This document shows positions 47,607 through 54,965 of a stretch of DNA of 64,000 bases, one piece after another; position 1 is the first letter of the stretch; the number at the start of each line of letters is the position of its first letter. The position numbers were made by a program, and so were the translations under genes. The stretch lies in assembly GCF_000733775.1 (NCBI RefSeq), contig NZ_JPOE01000002.1, forward strand, positions 1,984,001-2,048,000, given 5' to 3'. The notes below the pieces were generated by a model. That model made no database searches, was not told where the DNA came from, and worked only from the letters and a program-made list of their open reading frames with translations. This DNA comes from Thiomonas sp. FB-Cd (GTDB lineage: Bacteria > Pseudomonadota > Gammaproteobacteria > Burkholderiales > Burkholderiaceae_C).

Positions 47607-48272
47607 CTAGGTCCAGTCGGGCTGCAACCGGTAGGGCTCGCCGGCTGCGATGAAATCGTGCTCGGCACGCGCGTCGTCGCACCACTGTCGTACGGCAGGC
47701 AGCTCAAGCACGCGCTGCGCATAGGCCGCAGCAGCGTCGGGCAGCCTGGGGGCATACGTCCGAAAGCGCGCGCAGATCGGCGCGCAGAAGGCATCAACCG
47801 CACCAAACGTCCCGAACAGAAATGGCCCGCCGCTGGACTGCAGGGCGGCATCCCAAAGCGCGCAGATGCGATCGATGTCGCGCTGCACCGCAACGCTCCA
47901 GCCCATGCCCGGCAGGCTGGCCTCGATGTTCATTGGCATATGCTCGCGAAGGGTCTGGAAACCCGCGTGAATGCTTGCGCACAGCACGCGCGCGCGCGCC
48001 CGCTGCGTGGCATCCGCCGGCCAGACGCGATGCTGCCCATCGCACTCGGCCATGAATTCCGCGATGGCCAGGCTGTCCGGCACCACGAGGCTGCCATCCA
48101 TCAGCACGGGCACGGTCTGCGTGGGGGTGATTGGCGCCAGAACGGCATAGAACTCCGCACTGCCCAGGCGCAGCGTGCGCTCGGTAAAGGGAATCTCGAA
48201 GTGGCGCATCAACACCCACGGTCGCATCGACCAGGATGAATAGTTCTTGTTACCGATCAGGAGAGTCAGCAT
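47607..48272 (-). CDS. Glutathione S-transferase
   Basis: A 221-residue GST. The N-terminal thioredoxin-like domain begins LLIGNKNYSSWSMRPWVLMR, where Ser/Arg of the SSWS motif activates glutathione, and includes the cis-Pro T-V-P-V-L and the gamma-Glu-binding VPDSLAIAEFMAE. The C-terminal helical domain (about 90-215) is typical of the bacterial GST subgroup with N-K-N-Y-S-S-W. The substrate is unknown; it may act in detoxification or stress. It lies 21 bases from the end of the NDUFA9-like gene and is probably in one operon with it. Confidence 0.9.
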   Translation of the reverse strand: MLTLLIGNKNYSSWSMRPWVLMRHFEIPFTERTLRLGSAEFYAVLAPITPTQTVPVLMDGSLVVPDSLAIAEFMAECDGQHRVWPADATQRARARVLCASIHAGFQTLREHMPMNIEASLPGMGWSVAVQRDIDRICALWDAALQSSGGPFLFGTFGAVDAFCAPICARFRTYAPRLPDAAAAYAQRVLELPAVRQWCDDARAEHDFIAAGEPYRLQPDWT

Positions 48273-48293
48273 GACAGCGCGCCGCGTGTCGCT

Positions 48294-49280
48294 TCAACGC
48301 CCGGCCGTGGCGCGGAACTGGTCGTAACGGGTCTGAGGATCGCGCCCGGCAAGATAGTCCGGCGCGATGACTTCCAGGCTGTACGGATGCGCCACGCCGA
48401 GCTCGGGCGCGAACCCGGGCAGCGCGCTGCCAGCCACGCTCGGCACGCGCATGGAATCAAGGTTGTCACGGCTCATCAAGGGTTCGCCCGGCGCGAGTTC
48501 CATCACCAGCGCCACGAGCCGCGCTATTGGCGCTGGCAAGGGGATGATGGGCCGGCCACGTCCCTGATTCACCCCTGCCCAGGCGCCCGCAAGCTTGACC
48601 AGTTCGGCCAGCGTGTAGACCTTGGGGCCGGTGAGTTCGTAGGTCCGGCCGATCGTGGCGTCAGCCTGAGGCCCGATCAATGCATGCATGGCAGCCTGCA
48701 CCACATCGCCCACATACACCGGCGCAAAACGCGCATCAGCGCCGCCCAGCGGCACCACGGGCAGCAGACGCTGTACCCGCGCGAAAGCGTTGAGAAACGC
48801 ATCTCCGGGGCCGAACACCACCGAAGGGCGCAAGATTGTCCAGCGCAAACCCTGTTGGGCGCGAATTGCGGCCTCGCCGTCGCCCTTGGAGCGCAGGTAC
48901 ATCGACGGCGCGTTGCTGTCAGCGCCCAGCGCGCTCATGTGCACCAGCCGGCTGGCGCCCGACGCCACGCAGGCAGCGGCCAGGTTTTGCGCCAGCCGTA
49001 CATGCGCCCGGGCAAAGCCAGGGCCATAAGGGCGCCCCGTTCGGTCATGCAGGATACCCACGAGATTGACCGCCGCCTGTTGGCCCTGCAGCAGGCGCTC
49101 GAGCGTGGCGGTATCGAAGGTGTCGATCTGCACGACCTCGACAGTGGGCAAGGGCAGCAGGTGCTTTGCACGCTCGCGCCTGCGCGTGGGCACCAGGACC
49201 TGGCAACCAGCAGCGCTCAGACGCGCGACGAGCCGCGAGCCGATGAAACCTGAACCCCCGAATACAACGATGCTCTTCAT
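48294..49280 (-). CDS. NDUFA9-like NAD(P)-binding epimerase
   Basis: A 328-residue atypical short-chain dehydrogenase. VVFGGSGFIGSRLVARLSAA at the N-terminus binds the dinucleotide. VNLVGILHD, HMSALGADSNAPSMYLRSKG (with a Y-x-x-S-K catalytic-like motif) and ILRPSVVFGPGDAFLNAFAR are diagnostic of the bacterial group related to mitochondrial complex I subunit NDUFA9. The biochemical role is not settled; proposed links are to respiratory complex assembly or quinone use. It is upstream of the GST and downstream of slt on the same strand. Confidence 0.9.
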   Translation of the reverse strand: MKSIVVFGGSGFIGSRLVARLSAAGCQVLVPTRRRERAKHLLPLPTVEVVQIDTFDTATLERLLQGQQAAVNLVGILHDRTGRPYGPGFARAHVRLAQNLAAACVASGASRLVHMSALGADSNAPSMYLRSKGDGEAAIRAQQGLRWTILRPSVVFGPGDAFLNAFARVQRLLPVVPLGGADARFAPVYVGDVVQAAMHALIGPQADATIGRTYELTGPKVYTLAELVKLAGAWAGVNQGRGRPIIPLPAPIARLVALVMELAPGEPLMSRDNLDSMRVPSVAGSALPGFAPELGVAHPYSLEVIAPDYLAGRDPQTRYDQFRATAGR

Positions 49281-49338
49281 GGTCCTCCCTGCTTCTTGTT
49301 GGCGCCGCGTGCATTTGCCCGACGACGAGCCTTGCGCA

Positions 49339-51432
49339 TCACGGCAGCGGCGCGGCGCTGGCCTGCTGCTGTTCGGCCGGCCCGATCGTGCCGAGACGCG
49401 ATTTTAAGGATTGCGGCTGACCGGTGATGAGGGCAGCGTACACCGTGGCATTCGCCAGCACGTGCTTGACGTAGTCGCGCGTTTCGGGGATCGGGATGTT
49501 CTCCGCGAATATGGCTCCCGACAGATCGGGCCGATCGGGCACCCCCATGTTGCGCCACCGTGCCGGTCTGCCAGGGCCTGCGTTGTAGCCGGCCGCAGCC
49601 ATCGCCTCCGACCCGTCGAAGCGCTGCAACAGCATGTCCAGATAGGCCGACCCGAGTGTCACATTGGTATCCACCTGCGTGATGTGCTCGGGCGTGTAGT
49701 CGCCCATGCCGATCTTGCGCGCCACCCAGCGCGCGGTCGTTGGCATGAGCTGCATTAAGCCGTTGGCCCCGACCCAGGAGCGGATGCCGGCGATGAAACG
49801 CGACTCCTGTCGGATCAGGCCGAACAGGAACGCCTCGCCTACGCCGCTTGACTTGGCAGCGCGGCTGATGGCTTCGCGGTACGGCATGGCGTAGCGCTGC
49901 GACCAGTCCACCCCACCGCGGACGCGCTCGCTCGTGTTGATGCATAGAAGCCAGACCTGCTGATCGCATGCGACTTGCGCTGCGGCATGGATCGCGTCGT
50001 TATCCAGCCCGCGCAGGGAAAAATTCCACTCGCGCACGGCTGGCTGGTAGATATTGAGGCGAAACAGCGCCAGCGCGCGCTGAAAGCCTGGGGTGGCCGC
50101 CTGTTGGCGCACGTCCTGCGCCGATGGTGGGGACAGGCTTGCGGGAAGACTGATCTTCATGCCGAGCCCCTCCGTGGCCAACTGGCCGTAATAGCTCCAC
50201 GGTGACGCGATCTGCGCGTACAGGGCCTCGGCCTCGATGGGATGACCGAGCTCTCGCTGCGCCGTGGCATGCCAGTAGGTCCAGTCGGCACGCTGGGCCG
50301 TGTCTGCCGTGAACTGGCGGCTGGCCCGATCCACCAATGTCCAATCGTGCGCGCGCAGCGCAGCGCGCACCATCCACTCCAAAGTGGAGTCCGTGGGACG
50401 GTAGTTGGTGTCGAAGCGACGAGCCTGGCTGAACCACAAGGCTGCATCGGGCAGCAACTGCACGGCACCACTGCGCGCGGCCTGATACGCAACCGCCACC
50501 CGGTCCGAGCCCGGAAGACCCGACAAACCCGAGCCCAGCAGCCGCATGGTTTGCTGCGGATCCTGTTCGGCCAGCCGCAGGAGCGCCAGGATCAGGAACT
50601 GGCGCTGCATGCCTTGGCGCGGCACGCCCTGCCGCTGCGCATCGAGGACCAGGCGCAGCGGATCCGTGGCTGCGGCATGGATGCCGTGCCATGCGCCCAC
50701 CGGGAGGCTCGGTGCAAAGCTCAACGCAGCCTTGAATTGCTCGTCCTCGAAGAACCGGCGCACACGCGTCCAGAGCTGGCGTTGACTGATTTTCCCCGCC
50801 GCCAGGAGGCTCTGCGCCGCGCTGTTGCAACCCGGGCCGCCGGCCCTTTGCGCAGTCCACAGGGGAAGCAGTTCGCTGCTCGTGTCGAGGCCCTGGGTTT
50901 CAAACTGACGCTGCAGGTCGTAGCACTTCACCTGGGGGTCATCACGCATGATGAAGTCTGGATACACCTGGGCGAAATCCTCCCAGTCCTGCCTGCGACC
51001 GAGCTCCAGCAGCCAGTCGTCGCGCAGGCGGTCAAGCACGTAGGTGGAGGGATAGGCGCGGCTGAACGCATCGAAGTCAGCCTCGGTCATGCGGGATAAC
51101 GTGGGCTGGATGGCCCAGTACGCGACCCACGGCTCGAGGAGGTTGCCGCGCAACTGCGGCAGCGCGTCCTGCGCCGCCTGCGGATCGCCGCGCTTGTACC
51201 CTTGCCAAGCCTGCACGATCAGCGCGTCGGCGGCGTCGAAGGCCACAGGCCTGGAGGCCTCGCTTTGCGCATCAACCACGCCCGCTACGCCTTGCGCACG
51301 CACCGGCGCGCCGCACACTGCGAGCACGCCCAGGGTCAACACCAGCACAAGCCTCCACCCTTGCCAGCGGCGCAGGCGCAGTGCGCGCACGGACGGGGGC
51401 ACAATACTCACAACCACTTCTGCGACATCCAT
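49339..51432 (-). CDS. slt: Soluble lytic murein transglycosylase
   Basis: This 697-residue exported protein has a signal peptide-like stretch (LVLVLTLGVLAVCGAPVRAQ near residues 28-47), a long helical superhelix (about 60-500) typical of Slt70, and a C-terminal lysozyme-like domain. The last has FGLIRQESRFIAGIRSWVGA, whose Glu is catalytic, then NGLMQLMPTTARWVARKIG, YLDMLLQRFDGSEAMAAAGY and NAGPGRPARWR. It degrades peptidoglycan in the periplasm during wall turnover. It is divergent from the cyclo-ligase gene, whose start lies 16 bases away. Confidence 0.93.
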   Translation of the reverse strand: MDVAEVVVSIVPPSVRALRLRRWQGWRLVLVLTLGVLAVCGAPVRAQGVAGVVDAQSEASRPVAFDAADALIVQAWQGYKRGDPQAAQDALPQLRGNLLEPWVAYWAIQPTLSRMTEADFDAFSRAYPSTYVLDRLRDDWLLELGRRQDWEDFAQVYPDFIMRDDPQVKCYDLQRQFETQGLDTSSELLPLWTAQRAGGPGCNSAAQSLLAAGKISQRQLWTRVRRFFEDEQFKAALSFAPSLPVGAWHGIHAAATDPLRLVLDAQRQGVPRQGMQRQFLILALLRLAEQDPQQTMRLLGSGLSGLPGSDRVAVAYQAARSGAVQLLPDAALWFSQARRFDTNYRPTDSTLEWMVRAALRAHDWTLVDRASRQFTADTAQRADWTYWHATAQRELGHPIEAEALYAQIASPWSYYGQLATEGLGMKISLPASLSPPSAQDVRQQAATPGFQRALALFRLNIYQPAVREWNFSLRGLDNDAIHAAAQVACDQQVWLLCINTSERVRGGVDWSQRYAMPYREAISRAAKSSGVGEAFLFGLIRQESRFIAGIRSWVGANGLMQLMPTTARWVARKIGMGDYTPEHITQVDTNVTLGSAYLDMLLQRFDGSEAMAAAGYNAGPGRPARWRNMGVPDRPDLSGAIFAENIPIPETRDYVKHVLANATVYAALITGQPQSLKSRLGTIGPAEQQQASAAPLP

Positions 51433-51447
51433 ACCCCGAAGCTTACC

Positions 51448-52083
51448 GTGAGCCCAGATTCTTTGACATCTTTACCCCGCAAAGATGCGGGAAACGATCG
51501 CGCCACATGGCGACGCATGCTGATTGAGCAACGCGAGCAACTGCCGGACAAGGCGAGCAAGGACGCGTTGCTGGCCGCCGCCCTCATTCGGGCAGTGGGG
51601 GTGGTCCAACCCGCCTGCCTGGGCGTGTACTGCGCAACCCGTGGCGAGTTCGACCCCTTGCCCGCGCTTGCCCGGCTTGCCCCCAGCCAGCCTCCATTGC
51701 ACTTGGCTTTGCCCGTGGTGGACACGCAAGCCAGGCGCATGCACTTCGTTGCCTGGGCGCCGGGCGAGGCGTTACGGCCCGGGCCGTATGGCATCGCCGA
51801 ACCGGTGGATCAAAGCCGCCGCGTGGAGCCCGACGCGCTACTGCTGCCTTGTGTCGGATTTGTCGAGGCCGGCTTGCGGCTGGGCTACGGCGGCGGCTAT
51901 TACGACCGCTATCTGGCAGGACGTGGCGACGTCTTCACCATCGGCCTGGCCTATGACGCCTGCGAGCTCGATGATCTGCGGGCCGAACCACACGATCATC
52001 TTCTCGACATGATCCTCACGGAAAGTGGCGCGTTTGGGCTGGAAGCCGGCCGAATGAACACGCTTGACTGCTCCCCTCCCTAA
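51448..52083 (+). CDS. 5-formyltetrahydrofolate cyclo-ligase, 3' end supplied by a mobile element
   Basis: The enzyme converts 5-formyl-THF to 5,10-methenyl-THF with ATP, recycling folate. From GTG 51448 it is 211 residues and has RATWRRMLIEQREQLPDKAS at the start, LGVYCATRGEFDPLP, the nucleotide site DALLLPCVGFVEAGLRLGYG followed by GGYYDRYLAG, and VFTIGLAYDACELDDLRAEP. The natural body seems to end near LTESGAFGL. The final residues (L-D-C-S-P-P) and stop are read from the TnpB element that begins at about 52064, so the tail is not native. The catalytic part is complete and probably active. Confidence 0.9.
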   Translation: MSPDSLTSLPRKDAGNDRATWRRMLIEQREQLPDKASKDALLAAALIRAVGVVQPACLGVYCATRGEFDPLPALARLAPSQPPLHLALPVVDTQARRMHFVAWAPGEALRPGPYGIAEPVDQSRRVEPDALLLPCVGFVEAGLRLGYGGGYYDRYLAGRGDVFTIGLAYDACELDDLRAEPHDHLLDMILTESGAFGLEAGRMNTLDCSPP

Positions 52084-52125
52084 AGGGAGGAGATTCCCAC
52101 TTCACAGAGTCCAGCCCATGCCGCT
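52064..52125 (-). ncRNA. Putative omega-RNA 3' end and right-end hairpin of the TnpB element
   Basis: In IS200/IS605 TnpB systems the guide (omega) RNA comes from the end of tnpB and the right end, with the guide taken from flanking DNA. Here CCTCCC-TAAA-GGGAGG (52075-52090) forms the right-end hairpin, and the element stops at TCAA (52064-52067, minus strand). The guide would then be read from position 52063 downward, inside the cyclo-ligase gene. The RNA 5' boundary, likely inside the 3' part of tnpB, cannot be seen from the sequence. Confidence 0.45.
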
Positions 52126-53265
52126 TTACAGCGAGACGGGACTTACAGCCTCTCCATGGGCTGACACCGCAAGTCCTGCGGCCAAGACGTTGCGCGCGGC
52201 GTTGATGTCGCGGTCGTGGGTCGTGCCACACTCTGGGCAAGCCCAGGTGCGCACGCACAGCGGCATCGAGGCCCTGGTGTGGCCGCACACCGAGCACCGC
52301 TTGCTGGATGGATACCAGCGATCGATGCCGATCAATGTGCGCCCGTACCACTGCGCCTTGTACTCGAGCTGCCTGACAAACTCCGCCCAGCTGGCGTCGC
52401 TGATGGATTTCGCCAGGCTGCGGTTGCGCTGCATGTTCGACACGGACAGCGTCTCGACGGCGATCACTTGGTTTTCGCTGATCAGTCGGGTCGAGAGCTT
52501 GTGCAGGAAGTCCCTGCGCGCGTCCGTGATGTGCGCATGCACCGCTGCAACTTTCAACTTCAACTTCGCCCGGTTCTTCGAGCCGAGCTTGGCTCGCGCC
52601 ATGCGGCGCTGCCATTTCGCAAGTCCAGATTCGTTCTTGCGAAAGGTTTTCGGGGATGCGATCTTCTCGCCATTCGAGAGGACCGCGAAGTGGGTGAGCC
52701 CCAGGTCGATGCCGACCCGCGACTCGACGGCTGGCTTGCTCGCCACGGCGTCGTCGCACAGCATCGAGGCGAAGTACCGACCGGCCGCATCCCTGGAGAT
52801 GGTCACGGTCGTGAGCTTGGCCGCCTGTGGCAAGGTGCGCGACCAGCGGATGTCCAGCGGCGCGTCCATCTTCGCCAGACGCAACTCGCGCCGGCCCGCG
52901 TCCCACCGGAATGCGCTGGTGGTGTACTCGGCCGCCTGCGGCCCGTCCTTGCGCTTGAAGGACGGGTACCGGGCTCGCTTGGCGAAGAAGTTCGAGAACG
53001 CGGTGTTCAGGTGCCGCAGCGCCTGCTGCACGGGCACGCTGCTGACTTCGTTCAGCCACGCATGCTCGGGCGTCTTCTTGAGCATGGTCAGCGCGGCGGA
53101 GGTTTCGTGGTAGCCCACGCGCTCCTGGCGCTGCATCCAGGCGTCGCTGCGCAGTCGCAACATGTGGTTGTAAGCGAAGCGTGCGCACCCGAAGGTTCGA
53201 GCCAGTGCGTCAACTTGCTCGGGCGTCGGGTAGAAGCGAAAGCGATAGGCGCGCTTGACCTGCAT
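52126..53265 (-). CDS. tnpB: TnpB RNA-guided nuclease, intact
   Basis: A 379-residue TnpB, the ancestral relative of Cas12. The N-terminal helix-turn-helix/RNA-binding part begins MQVKRAYRFRFYPTPEQVDA. The RuvC-like nuclease has all three acidic residues: D187 in VGIDLGLTHFAVLS, E271 in VIAVETLSVSNM and D353 in THDRDINAARN. A zinc ribbon uses C324, C327 (C-S-V-C-G) and C343, C346 (C-P-E-C-G). Length and residues suggest an active nuclease that would cut DNA matching its guide next to a TAM, helping the element persist. ATG 53265 has no strong ribosome site. Confidence 0.93.
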   Translation of the reverse strand: MQVKRAYRFRFYPTPEQVDALARTFGCARFAYNHMLRLRSDAWMQRQERVGYHETSAALTMLKKTPEHAWLNEVSSVPVQQALRHLNTAFSNFFAKRARYPSFKRKDGPQAAEYTTSAFRWDAGRRELRLAKMDAPLDIRWSRTLPQAAKLTTVTISRDAAGRYFASMLCDDAVASKPAVESRVGIDLGLTHFAVLSNGEKIASPKTFRKNESGLAKWQRRMARAKLGSKNRAKLKLKVAAVHAHITDARRDFLHKLSTRLISENQVIAVETLSVSNMQRNRSLAKSISDASWAEFVRQLEYKAQWYGRTLIGIDRWYPSSKRCSVCGHTRASMPLCVRTWACPECGTTHDRDINAARNVLAAGLAVSAHGEAVSPVSL

Positions 53266-53310
53266 GCCTCACATGCCATGCTTTTTCCGTGTAAATTGTC
53301 CACACAGCAC

Positions 53311-53356
53311 CGATCTTCGATCGGCGCTCCTTCCCTCCCCGCCCTAAACGGCGGGG
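53311..53356. repeat. Two small hairpins between tnpB and the IS1111 element
   Basis: CCGATC-TTC-GATCGG lies at 53310-53324. CCCCGCC-CTAAAC-GGCGGGG lies at 53337-53356. The second resembles the right-end hairpin of the TnpB element (both read C-rich arm, a TAAA-containing loop, G-rich arm in the same orientation). It could be the left-end palindrome of this element or a remnant of another TnpB insertion. Confidence 0.45.
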
Positions 53357-53544
53357 TTTCTCGGAGATGTGATGGATGCCTCCCTCCCTGCGGGGACTGA
53401 GACAGGAGTATGGAGATGAACGCGAGGCCGTTCGGAGTCGACCTGGCCGCTAGGGTGGCGGGGTGGGTCCCCGAGTGGATACGGCATCGATGTGCCCAGG
53501 ACGTGATAGACCACGGTCTTCACAAACACCCTCGGAGACCCGAC

Positions 53545-54621
53545 ATGAATCGTAAGACAGGCATGAGCGCAGGGCAAATCATCGGCACGATGGACGGCCT
53601 GCAGGTGGTGGGGCTGGACATCGCCAAGCTGGTGTTTCAGATGCACACGGTCGACATGTTCACGGGCGAGATTGCCAATGTGCAGATCAAGCGGGCCAAG
53701 GTGCTGGAGCACTTCGCCAACCGGGCGCGGTGCCTGGTCGGCATCGAGGCCTGCGGCGGGGCGCACCACTGGGCGCGCGAGCTGCGCGCGCTGGGCCATG
53801 AGGTGAGGCTGCTGCACGCCCGGGCGGTGCGGCCGTTCGTGTCGGGCAACAAGACCGATGCGACGGACGCGCGAGCGATCTGGCTGGCGGTGCAGCAGCC
53901 GGGCACCAAGTTCGTCGGAGTCAAGTCGCTGGCGCAGCAGGCCACGCTGACGCTGCATCGCCAGCGCGAGCTGCTGATGAAGATGCGCGTCATGCAGACC
54001 AACGCGCTGCGCGGATTGCTGTACGAGTTCGGCACCGTCTTCGCCAAGGGCAGCCGGGCCATGCTGGGCGAGGTCGAGGCGGCGCTGGAGGCACTCTCGA
54101 CGGCGCTGCCGCAGATGGTGGCCGACAGTCTGCGCGAGCAGGTGCAAAGGATCAAGGCGCTGGGCGAGGACATCGCCGCCATCGACAAGCGTCTGGCATG
54201 GCAACTCCGCCAGGATCCGGACATGCGGCGCATTGCCGAGATCCCCGGCGTCGGGGTGCTCACCGCCACAGCGGCGATCGCCACCATGGGCGACGCCCGC
54301 GCTTTCGGCTCGGCGCGCCAGTTCTGCGCCTGGCTGGGCCTGGTGCCCGCACAGCGAGGCACGGGCGGCAAGATCCGCCTGCAGGGCATCTCCAAACGCG
54401 GCGACGCCTACGTGCGAACGCTGTTGATCCACGGCGCGCGATCCGTGCTCACGCACGCCAAGGAACCGGGGCCATGGTTGGAGCAGATCCGGCAGCGGCG
54501 CCCGGCCAACGTGGTCATCGTGGCCCAGGCGGCCAAGATGGCGCGGACGATCTGGGCCGTCACGGCCAGACAACAGGATTACCAGAGGGGCCACCGCAGC
54601 GTGCGGCCGCAAGCGGCCTGA
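53545..54621 (+). CDS. IS110-family (IS1111 group) transposase
   Basis: From ATG 53545 (GGAG seven bases upstream) the protein is 358 residues. The N-terminal DEDD RuvC-like domain shows VVGLDIAKLVFQMH (D25), LVGIEACGGAHHWAREL (E68) and SGNKTDATDARAIW (D105, D108). The C-terminal Transposase_20 domain has EIPGVGVLTATAAIATMGD, FCAWLGLVPAQRGTGGKIR and SKRGDAYVRTLLIHGARS, whose Ser region holds the proposed second catalytic residue. Enzymes of this family recombine DNA guided by a bridge or seek RNA. All acidic residues are present, so it is probably functional. Confidence 0.93.
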   Translation: MNRKTGMSAGQIIGTMDGLQVVGLDIAKLVFQMHTVDMFTGEIANVQIKRAKVLEHFANRARCLVGIEACGGAHHWARELRALGHEVRLLHARAVRPFVSGNKTDATDARAIWLAVQQPGTKFVGVKSLAQQATLTLHRQRELLMKMRVMQTNALRGLLYEFGTVFAKGSRAMLGEVEAALEALSTALPQMVADSLREQVQRIKALGEDIAAIDKRLAWQLRQDPDMRRIAEIPGVGVLTATAAIATMGDARAFGSARQFCAWLGLVPAQRGTGGKIRLQGISKRGDAYVRTLLIHGARSVLTHAKEPGPWLEQIRQRRPANVVIVAQAAKMARTIWAVTARQQDYQRGHRSVRPQAA

Positions 54622-54906
54622 ACGAACGGTGACCATGGATCAACTCTTACTTGATGAAAGGAATGGACCGCCTTTGTAGGCGATGAGGCAGCAAGACGCA
54701 GCGTGATGTGAACCGGTCGGACCGGGGCAAGCCAAACCTGAATCCGTTGTCGGACTTCAACAGTCCGCTCTAGGAGATGAGGCGCTTGTCCGCGAATGAC
54801 ATCGGGGCCGGCGGCGCGTCTGGGCAACCAGACAACCCGCGATCGAGGCCGGATATAAGGCGGCAGCCGACTCTTCACAGCACAACGCCGATTGCTCTTG
54901 ATCGCC
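54622..54906 (+). ncRNA. Candidate guide (seek/bridge) RNA region of the IS1111 element
   Basis: Nearly 300 bases between the transposase stop and the right inverted repeat contain no reading frame. In the IS1111 group the guide RNA is reported to be encoded downstream of the transposase, while in the IS110 group it lies upstream, so this is the expected place. Short dyads are visible, for example GGTCGGACC-like (GGTCGGACCGG, about 54715-54725) and GTCTGG...CCAGAC (about 54820-54832). I cannot fold it or define loops by eye, so the boundaries are those of the non-coding segment only. Confidence 0.45.
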
Positions 54907-54965
54907 GGGAGGCATCCATATAAGCAACGGATGACTGAGTCCACACCGTCCAGGCAGGGCCGGCC

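Larger units (their letters stand above)
52064..53362 (-). mobile_element. IS200/IS605-type element with tnpB only
   Basis: The element has no tnpA transposase. Its right end lies on the lower-coordinate side: on the minus strand, a hairpin is followed by GGGGAGCAGTCAA, the TCAA-type cleavage end of this family, at about 52064. The left boundary is not fixed; a related-looking hairpin at 53337-53356 may mark it. Lacking tnpA, it would need transposase supplied from elsewhere. Confidence 0.65.
53365..54922 (+). mobile_element. IS110-family element, IS1111 group
   Basis: Perfect 13-bp inverted repeats, ATGGATGCCTCCC (53372-53384) and GGGAGGCATCCAT (54907-54919), bracket a transposase gene and a long 3' non-coding part. 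Subterminal repeats of about 12 bp are the mark of the IS1111 group; true ends lie a few bases outside them. No target duplication is expected in this family. It sits between the TnpB element and mnmC. Confidence 0.8.
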
